Notes under the pieces: generated by a model
The model's database searches: none
The model's input: the letters and a program-made list of their open reading frames with translations, nothing else
What the model was told of the DNA's origin: nothing
Shown here: positions 58,343 to 64,000 of the stretch, in pieces
Layout: the number at the start of each line of letters is the position of its first letter
How positions within the stretch are numbered: the first letter of the stretch is position 1
Program-made: the position numbers and the translations under genes
Assembly (NCBI GenBank): GCA_050633465.1
Contig: JBOEGO010000015.1
Span: forward strand, 1 to 64,000
Length of the DNA stretch: 64,000 nt
Source of the DNA: UBA3069 sp050633465
Lineage (GTDB): Bacteria; Pseudomonadota; Alphaproteobacteria; Rhodobacterales; Rhodobacteraceae
Direction: 5' to 3'

Positions 58343-59449
58343 ATGGCGACGGGGTTTTATTGGGACGAGCGGTGTTTCTGGCATGCGGGGGGGAATTATG
58401 CCCTGACCATGCCGCTGGGCGGGTTGGTGCAGCCCCTGGCAGCGGGCGGGTTGCCCGAAAGCCCTGAAACCAAGCGGCGGTTGAAGAACCTGATGGATGT
58501 GACGGGTTTGGCGCGTGAACTGGCAGTGTCATCGGCACCCGAGGCCGGTTTTGATGTGTTGAACCGCATTCATCCGGCGGAGTTTTTGCAAGAGTTCAAG
58601 GCGGTGTCCGATGCGGGGGGCGGCGAATTGGGGTTGCGCACGCCATTCGGTCAGGGCGGGTATGAGATTGCGGCATTGTCTGCCGGATTGGCCGTGGCCG
58701 CGTTGGATGATGTGATGCGCGGTGTGGTATCCAATGCCTATGCGTTGACGCGCCCGCCGGGGCATCATTGCCTGCCCGACTGGCCAAACGGGTTTTGCCT
58801 GTTGGCGAATATCCCTGTGGCGATAGAGGCGGCGCGGGCGGCGGGATTGCTGGGCCGTGTGGCCGTGGTTGATTGGGATGTGCATCACGGCAATGGCACC
58901 GAGGCGATATATTATGACCGTGACGACACGCTGACGATTTCCCTGCATCAGGCGCATAATTATCCGCTGGATACGGGCGATGTGGATGATCGCGGCAAGG
59001 GCGCGGGGCTGGGGTATAACATGAATGTGCCGCTGCCGCCCGGTGCGGGGCATCGGGCCTATATCGAGGCGATGGAGCGCATTGTGATCCCCGCGCTGGA
59101 TCGGTTCAGGCCCGACGTGATCATTGTGGCCTGTGGTTATGATGCCTCGGCCTTTGATCCGCTGGCGCGTATGTTGGCCACGGCGGAAACATTCGCGGGC
59201 ATGACCGCGCTGGTCAAGGATGCCGCCGCGCGGCTGTGTAGTGGGCGGCTGTTGCTGGTGCATGAGGGCGGATACTCCGAGGCGCATGTGCCGTTCTGCG
59301 GCCATGCAGCGATTGCCACGCTGGCGGGGTCGCAGACCGATGCGCCCGATCCGATGGCCGACACATTGCGCAAACGCCAGCCCGATGCGCGGTTTGATGC
59401 CTTTGTTTCCGAATTGATCGGGGAAATGGCGGCGGTGCATCTGGGATGA
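58343..59449 (+). CDS. Class II histone-deacetylase-type amidohydrolase
   Basis: 368 aa of the arginase/deacetylase fold. Key motifs are RPPGHHCLPD near residue 138, DWDVHHGNGTE near 178 (zinc-binding Asp and His), and VVACGYDASAFDPLARM near 258. Bacterial members deacetylate acetylpolyamines or related amides. A GxGxG-like GGYSEAHVPFCG lies near the end. The stop overlaps the next start by ATGA. Confidence 0.9.
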   Translation: MATGFYWDERCFWHAGGNYALTMPLGGLVQPLAAGGLPESPETKRRLKNLMDVTGLARELAVSSAPEAGFDVLNRIHPAEFLQEFKAVSDAGGGELGLRTPFGQGGYEIAALSAGLAVAALDDVMRGVVSNAYALTRPPGHHCLPDWPNGFCLLANIPVAIEAARAAGLLGRVAVVDWDVHHGNGTEAIYYDRDDTLTISLHQAHNYPLDTGDVDDRGKGAGLGYNMNVPLPPGAGHRAYIEAMERIVIPALDRFRPDVIIVACGYDASAFDPLARMLATAETFAGMTALVKDAAARLCSGRLLLVHEGGYSEAHVPFCGHAAIATLAGSQTDAPDPMADTLRKRQPDARFDAFVSELIGEMAAVHLG

Positions 59450-60480
59450 GTTCTGGTGGTTTGGCCGATTTGCGCGCCTTGATGGCGCTGCCATGGGGGG
59501 CGGGTGTGCCTGCGCTGGAAGGCGCTGAAGGGCATGGGCGCGTCTGGCTGGACGGGGCATTGTTTGGCGCGGATGGCCCAGCCACGGATTGGGCGGGGGG
59601 CCGCGCCGTGCTGTTCCGGCTGGATGCGGATGCATTGGCTGCGCTGCTGCCACGGATCAGCGCCGCATCGGTATTGTTGTATCAATGCGCCATGCCCGAC
59701 TGGGCGGAACTGGCGGCGGTGCAGGGGATGCAGCGGCTGGGGATCGAGCGCCCGCAGGCGGCGGTGGACCTGCTGGATATCGGTCAGTCGGGCGCGTTGC
59801 AGTGGCTGGGCCTGCGCGATCTGCGCCATCAGTCCGCGCCGCTGGATCTGGGCGGGCTGCTTGGCCTGTCTGCACTGGGCGCGCTGGCCCTTGGCGGGGT
59901 GGCGGGGCGCATGTCGGGGCGGATGCAGATTGCCAGCCTTGCGCCGCTGGCCGATTTGCCCGCGCTGGAAACCCTGCATCTGGATGCGGTCGAGGTGCCA
60001 GAGGAGGCTGGCGGCGGTTTGACGCCGCTGTCGGGCTGTGCGGCCCTGCGCAATCTGCACCTGCCGAATTCATTCCCCACCGGGGAATATGCCATGTTAT
60101 CCAATGCCTTGACACAGGTAACCTGTGCGCGATTTGCGCCATGGCTGGCCTGTGCGATCCGCGGCGCGGGTGGCCGGTTGGTGGCCGACATATCCATCAC
60201 CGGACAGCACAAACCGGCGCTGCTGGCGCGCGAGGATGCGGCGCGGATTGCCCGTTACGAACGCCAGTGGGCGGATATGACAGGGCAGGACGGCTGGGGC
60301 GCAGCGCCCGGACCCATGACCGCGAAAACACCGGATCACCCGCCCGCGCCCAAAATCCCGACAGAAACTCCGATAAATATAGCAGGCAAAGCCGATGCCA
60401 GCGACAGCGACAGCGAACGCACTATCATTGCGCCATTGCCGTCATCCCTAACCGGCCGGGATGATGGCGCAGGTGGTTGA
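59446..60480 (+). CDS. Leucine-rich-repeat-like protein coupled to the deacetylase
   Basis: 344 aa. Leu-rich units repeat through the middle (LPALETLHLDAVEVP, GCAALRNLHLPNSFP, LSALGALALGGVAG), as in LRR solenoids. The C-terminal 60 residues are Pro/Ser/Asp-rich. No signal peptide. Overlap with the deacetylase gene (ATGA) suggests a working pair; function unknown. Confidence 0.65.
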   Translation: MSSGGLADLRALMALPWGAGVPALEGAEGHGRVWLDGALFGADGPATDWAGGRAVLFRLDADALAALLPRISAASVLLYQCAMPDWAELAAVQGMQRLGIERPQAAVDLLDIGQSGALQWLGLRDLRHQSAPLDLGGLLGLSALGALALGGVAGRMSGRMQIASLAPLADLPALETLHLDAVEVPEEAGGGLTPLSGCAALRNLHLPNSFPTGEYAMLSNALTQVTCARFAPWLACAIRGAGGRLVADISITGQHKPALLAREDAARIARYERQWADMTGQDGWGAAPGPMTAKTPDHPPAPKIPTETPINIAGKADASDSDSERTIIAPLPSSLTGRDDGAGG

Positions 60481-60529
60481 AATTGCCACGTTTAGGGCCG
60501 ATATGACGTCAGAGTTTATGAGGACCAGA

Positions 60530-61120
60530 ATGAGCATCAACCCCGCCCGACCAAACCCCGCTGTGATGGAATTTTTGCTGTCGCGGCGCTCGCGCCCTGC
60601 CAAGACCCTGAAAACCCCCGTGCCTGACCGCGCTGCGTTAATGCCCATGCTAGAGGCCGCTGCCCGCAGCCCCGATCATGGCAAACTGGAACCCTGGCGC
60701 TTTGTCGTGCTGGAACGGGACGCGCTGCAACGGTTGGCCGGGGTGGCCGCGACCGTCGCCGGGGCAGCAGGCGCAGACGCGGAGCGCATCGAAAAAGCCG
60801 TGGCACAGTTTCGCGACGGCAATCTGGCAGTGGCGGTGATCGAAAGCCCGGTCATCACCGATAAATTCCCGCCGGTTGAACAGACCTACAGCGCCGGTGC
60901 TGCCTGTCTGGCACTGTTGAATGCGGCGCTGGCCAGCGGTTGGGGTGCCAATTGGCTGTCGGGCTGGATCAGCCACGACCCCGATTTCTGCGCCACCGCC
61001 CTGAACATGACGCCACAGGAAAAAATCGCCGGTTTCATCCATATCGGAACCGAGGGCGCAACCCCGCCTGACCGTCCCCGCCCCGATCTGGAAAGGATCG
61101 TAACGTGGCAATCGGCCTGA
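60530..61120 (+). CDS. Nitroreductase family protein, YdjA-like
   Basis: 196 aa. FMN-binding nitroreductase fold: LLSRRSRPAKTLKTPVPD near the start, AARSPDHGKLEPWRFVVLER, and GAACLALLNAALASGWGANW near 130. The short form lacking a long insert matches the YdjA branch. ATG 60530 is preferred; earlier starts overlap the upstream gene. The next gene begins inside its last codons. Confidence 0.88.
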   Translation: MSINPARPNPAVMEFLLSRRSRPAKTLKTPVPDRAALMPMLEAAARSPDHGKLEPWRFVVLERDALQRLAGVAATVAGAAGADAERIEKAVAQFRDGNLAVAVIESPVITDKFPPVEQTYSAGAACLALLNAALASGWGANWLSGWISHDPDFCATALNMTPQEKIAGFIHIGTEGATPPDRPRPDLERIVTWQSA

Positions 61121-61818
61121 TATTTGCCTCGTTTTTCAATGCCTTGGGGCAGGTGGACGACCCAAGGTTCCGCAAAGTGTTGTGGTTGGGGATCGTGCTT
61201 GGCCTTGCCCTGTTGGTGGCATTTTACGCCGCATTCCTGTGGTTTTTGCAATGGGTCATCGGACCGGACGCGACCCTGCCCCTGATCGGAGAGGTCACAT
61301 GGCTGAACGATCTGGTCGGCTGGGGCAGTTTATTGCTGATGCTGATCCTGTCGGTGTTTTTGATGGTGCCTGTTGCTTCGGCGATCACATCCATGTTTCT
61401 GGATACCGTGGCCGACGCGGTCGAGGATCGCCATTACCCGCAACTGCCCAAGGCCCCCCCTGTGCCACTGGGCGAGGCGATCATGGATTCGATCAATTTT
61501 CTGGGCGTTTTGATTGTCGCGAATATGCTGGCGCTGATCGTTTACGCATTGTTCGCACCCTTTGCCCTGTTCATTTTCTGGGGGTTGAACGGGTTCTTGC
61601 TGGGGCGGGAATATTTCACGCTGGCGGCGATCCGGCGGGTCGGACGGGACGGCGCAAAACGGCTGCGGCGCAAACATATGCTGACCATCTGGGCGGCGGG
61701 GATTTTGATGGCGCTGCCGCTGTCTATCCCGTTGATGAGCCTGGCCATTCCCATTTTGGGCGCGGCCACGTTCACCCATATTTTCCATGGGCTGTCTGGC
61801 AAAGGCACGCAGGGTTAA
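61105..61818 (+). CDS. EI24-domain membrane protein
   Basis: 237 aa, GTG start (AAGGA upstream), overlapping the nitroreductase gene by 16 nt. Five hydrophobic segments, and the family region FLDTVADAVEDRHYP followed by LGEAIMDSINFLGVL. CysZ belongs to the same family and takes up sulfate, but Rhodobacterales EI24 proteins are not well characterised. Confidence 0.88.
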   Translation: MAIGLIFASFFNALGQVDDPRFRKVLWLGIVLGLALLVAFYAAFLWFLQWVIGPDATLPLIGEVTWLNDLVGWGSLLLMLILSVFLMVPVASAITSMFLDTVADAVEDRHYPQLPKAPPVPLGEAIMDSINFLGVLIVANMLALIVYALFAPFALFIFWGLNGFLLGREYFTLAAIRRVGRDGAKRLRRKHMLTIWAAGILMALPLSIPLMSLAIPILGAATFTHIFHGLSGKGTQG

Positions 61819-61837
61819 CCCTGCGTGCGCGCCTTGG

Positions 61838-62125
61838 TTATTGCGATGCCAGCGGCGATTCACCGCCCAGATCGAACACCTGCAAATCATCGACAGAAAT
61901 CCAGCCGGAAAAGATGACCGTGGCCGCAATGGCCCATAACACGGCGGCGATGCCTGTGGTGATCCACGCCTTTTTCTTCAGGTTGTGATGTTCGGGCGCG
62001 CCCGCATGGGTGCCCTCGACCACATGACCCAGATCGCCCTGCGTTTGCAGGCGGAACGGGATCACGATCAAAAAGGTCATGAACCAGAATACGGCATATA
62101 GAACGATGCCCGAAGTCAGCCCCAT
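61838..62125 (-). CDS. DUF1467 membrane protein
   Basis: 95 aa, two membrane helices (about 6-24 and 53-74) with a loop carrying LQTQGDLGHVVEGTHAGAPE, the family signature. Its ATG overlaps the methylmalonyl-CoA epimerase stop (TGATG), so the pair is coupled. Function unknown. Confidence 0.9.
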   Translation of the reverse strand: MGLTSGIVLYAVFWFMTFLIVIPFRLQTQGDLGHVVEGTHAGAPEHHNLKKKAWITTGIAAVLWAIAATVIFSGWISVDDLQVFDLGGESPLASQ

Positions 62126-62529
62126 CAGACCTGCTCCAGTTCCACCAGACAGCCGTTGAAATCCTTGGGATGCAGGAAAATCACCGGTTTGCCGTGGGCG
62201 CCGATTTTGGGTTCGCCATTGCCCAGAACGCGGGCGCCGGTGGCTTTCATATGGTCACGTGCAACGATGATGTCGTCGACCTCGTAACAAATGTGATGGA
62301 TGCCGCCAGCGGGGTTCTTTTCCAGAAAACCGTTGATCGGGCTGTCGTCGCCCAGCGGATACAGCAGCTCGATCTTGGTGTTGGGCAGTTCGATGAATAC
62401 CACCGTCACCCCGTGATCGGGTTCGTCCTGCGGGTCGCCCACTTTGGCACCCAATGCGTTGCGATACTGGGCCGATGCGGCCTCTAGGTCTGGCACGGCG
62501 ATGGCAACATGGTTCAGGCGTCCGATCAT
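62125..62529 (-). CDS. mce: Methylmalonyl-CoA epimerase
   Basis: 134 aa, vicinal-oxygen-chelate fold. Metal ligands are expected at LNHVAIAV (His6) and in GGIHHICYEVDD (near 76) with the final Glu in CLVELEQV. It interconverts the methylmalonyl-CoA epimers in propionyl-CoA catabolism. ATG 62529 chosen by family length. Confidence 0.92.
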   Translation of the reverse strand: MIGRLNHVAIAVPDLEAASAQYRNALGAKVGDPQDEPDHGVTVVFIELPNTKIELLYPLGDDSPINGFLEKNPAGGIHHICYEVDDIIVARDHMKATGARVLGNGEPKIGAHGKPVIFLHPKDFNGCLVELEQV

Positions 62530-62753
62530 GGCGGGGCTCCTTGGTTTGTTTCGGGGTGCATTTGTTATGGGATGGATTGGCGCAGGGAGCAAGGCGACAA
62601 GGCAGGGGGCAAGACGACAAGAATGTCGCAGGTTTACGTGCTTTCCAAGCGCCGCATTAACCGCTCGTTCACCATCCATGCGTAATCCTTGAGTCGTCAC
62701 ATGACGTTTTCACACTGTCACCAGAACAAAATCAGAGCCGAGGAGGTTGCCCG

Positions 62754-63470
62754 ATGCCCGAAATGGACCCGTTTTCACCGCACAGATACCCCACACCAAC
62801 ACGGCCATTACTGGGATTAACCGTGCTTGTGGTAGAAGACAGCCGTTTCTCCTGCGAGGCGATGCGACTGCTCTGCCTGCGCTCGGGGGCGCGTATCCGG
62901 CGTGCGGATTGCCTGCGTTCGGCGCGGCGCCATCTACAGGTCTATCGCCCCTCGGTGGTGATTATTGATCTGGGGTTGCCGGACGGCTCGGGCGCGGAAT
63001 TGATTGATGAATTGAATCGCACCGTGCCCCGCGTCAGCGTGATCCTTGGCACCTCGGGTGATGACATGGCCGAAAGCATGAGCATGGCCGCCGGGGCCGA
63101 CGGATTTCTGGCCAAACCGGTGCATTCACTGGCCGCGTTTCAGGAAACCATCCTGCAAAACCTGCCCGCCGACAGTCAACCCACCGGCCCGCGCCCCCTG
63201 AATGACGAGGAAATCGTGCCGGATCAGGTCGCCTACCGCGATGATATGGCCCATGTGGCCGATGTGCTGGGCGAGGACCTGAACGAATTGACGCTGGACT
63301 ATGTGGCCCAATTCGTGACCGGCGTCGCCAAAAGCGCAGGTGACGCCGAATTGGTCGCCGCAGGGCGCGCCCTGGCCGAAAGCCGCTCGGACAAATCCCC
63401 CTCCCGCAGCCACCTGGCCCGCATCGCAGGCATGGTGCAGGAACGCATCAACGACCGTATCGCGATTTGA
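62754..63470 (+). CDS. Response regulator with a C-terminal helical domain
   Basis: 238 aa. The receiver domain starts near residue 22: VLVVEDSRFSCE with the acidic pair, the phosphorylated Asp in VVIIDLGLPDGSG (near 72), the Thr/Ser in LGTSGDD, and the Lys in GFLAKPV. The C-terminal 110 residues are a helical domain of the HPt-like type (ELTLDYVAQFVTGVA), with no DNA-binding motif. No sensor kinase lies nearby. Confidence 0.88.
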   Translation: MPEMDPFSPHRYPTPTRPLLGLTVLVVEDSRFSCEAMRLLCLRSGARIRRADCLRSARRHLQVYRPSVVIIDLGLPDGSGAELIDELNRTVPRVSVILGTSGDDMAESMSMAAGADGFLAKPVHSLAAFQETILQNLPADSQPTGPRPLNDEEIVPDQVAYRDDMAHVADVLGEDLNELTLDYVAQFVTGVAKSAGDAELVAAGRALAESRSDKSPSRSHLARIAGMVQERINDRIAI

Positions 63471-63501
63471 TTTGCCGTAGCTTGGCGTCGGTTGCGTCTG
63501 C

Positions 63502-64000
63502 TTATGGCGCAGCTACGTCGCTGTCTTTGTACTGGACGGCCACCCAGATAAAGGATTGCAAGACGATGTTGTCGATTCCGGCTTCGTCAGCCAACATTGT
63601 TCGGGTTTCTGACAGCAATGCCAAAAGCGACCTATAGACAGCCGGGTCTAGATCGCTGCGATAGTCGATGGTGAAACGATGTCCAACCGCGCTGGCAAAT
63701 TCCCGTAAAAAGGTTGGGCGCAAAAACATATGTTGTTTCGGCGACCAAAGAAATGGCAGGTAAGTCAATGCGCGCCAATGCGCGATGTCTGTGGATTTGA
63801 ACCGCGATGTCAGGCGGCTGCCAGCTTTGGCATATTCGCCATCGTGGAATTGGCGCACCGCATCAAAGTAGGCTTCTCCATCGGGGCCCAGAACCATGTC
63901 TTTCAGTTTGGCTTTTTCGATTGGGTGTAGAAGCTCTGTCATCTGAAAGGCACGGATCACATCATCTTTGCATGTCTTCCAGTTGCCACTGCCGTCGGCA
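63502..64000 (-). CDS. Unidentified gene, cut by the right edge
   Basis: The frame stays open to the window edge, so the 152-codon version starting at GTG 63960 is probably not the true start. Visible residues: a conserved-looking start NWKTCKDDVIRAFQMTE, then PIEKAKLKDMVLGPDG, LTYLPFLWSPKQHMFLRPTF and VGHRFTIDYRSDLDP. Sequence is more AT-rich than most neighbours. I do not recognise the family. Confidence 0.6.
   Translation of the reverse strand, partial: ADGSGNWKTCKDDVIRAFQMTELLHPIEKAKLKDMVLGPDGEAYFDAVRQFHDGEYAKAGSRLTSRFKSTDIAHWRALTYLPFLWSPKQHMFLRPTFLREFASAVGHRFTIDYRSDLDPAVYRSLLALLSETRTMLADEAGIDNIVLQSFIWVAVQYKDSDVAAP

Noticed and set aside
1..64000. tRNA, rRNA or transposase genes
   Set aside because: None was seen in gene-free stretches or as coding frames by eye; a covariance-model scan would confirm.

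Overview
The window looks like chromosomal DNA of a GC-rich alphaproteobacterium, most likely order Rhodobacterales (Roseobacter group). The evidence is the mreB-mreC-mreD-mrdA-rodA cell-shape operon, a gcvTHP operon behind a tandem glycine riboswitch, small alphaproteobacterial families (DUF6455, DUF1467, EI24, DUF2254), and a short intergenic repeat dispersed through the housekeeping half. No tRNA, rRNA, integrase, transposase or CRISPR array was seen.

Region 1 (1-1193) is a junction. An AT-rich segment carries a complete uracil-DNA glycosylase (UDG) family gene (98-706). It is followed by a GC-rich remnant of a second gene of the same family that has lost its 5' half (852-1193).

Region 2 (1200-26017) is the main accessory locus: an extracellular-type contractile injection system (eCIS, PVC/Afp-like). 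One leftward transcription unit of 16 tightly packed genes encodes, in transcription order: an Ala-rich coiled-coil protein, one sheath protein, two tube proteins, a DUF5908 mini-protein, a LysM-type hub adaptor, a VgrG-like spike, a PAAR tip, a gp25 wedge, a giant gpJ-like baseplate protein with a histidine-rich segment, a protein with a C-terminal transmembrane helix, a second large baseplate protein, the CIS tape-measure-type protein, an AAA+ ATPase, a DUF4255 cap-type protein and an unrecognised last protein. Upstream lie a 479-bp control region and two divergent cargo candidates: a 289-aa protein of unknown activity, and an 892-aa protein with a DUF4157 HExxH domain and a probable papain-like cysteine-protease domain at its C terminus.

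Region 3 (26114-49570) is mostly core genome: an SseB-family protein, a hydroxyacid reductase (ghrA-like), the rod-shape operon, rlmJ, a SulP transporter, leuA with a leucine-rich leader peptide, an SDR, an exported 18-19-repeat MORN protein, nadE, a small zincin, a Tat-exported metallo-beta-lactamase-fold hydrolase, a two-gene unit of unknown function, gltX, a DUF2254 protein, a gamma-glutamylcyclotransferase-like protein and an Rrf2 regulator.

Region 4 (49571-64000) holds the glycine riboswitch and gcvT-gcvH-gcvP, an IMPACT-family protein, four tandem DUF6455 Cys-motif genes with FNR/Crp-type boxes at matching distances (68 and 69 nt) from two start codons, an M48 peptidase, a class II HDAC-type deacetylase coupled to a leucine-rich protein, a nitroreductase, EI24 and DUF1467 membrane proteins, methylmalonyl-CoA epimerase, a response regulator, and a gene cut by the right edge.

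The most interesting content is the injection system with its paired cargo genes, the possible membrane-anchoring component between baseplate genes, the UDG replacement junction, and the FNR-box/DUF6455 array.
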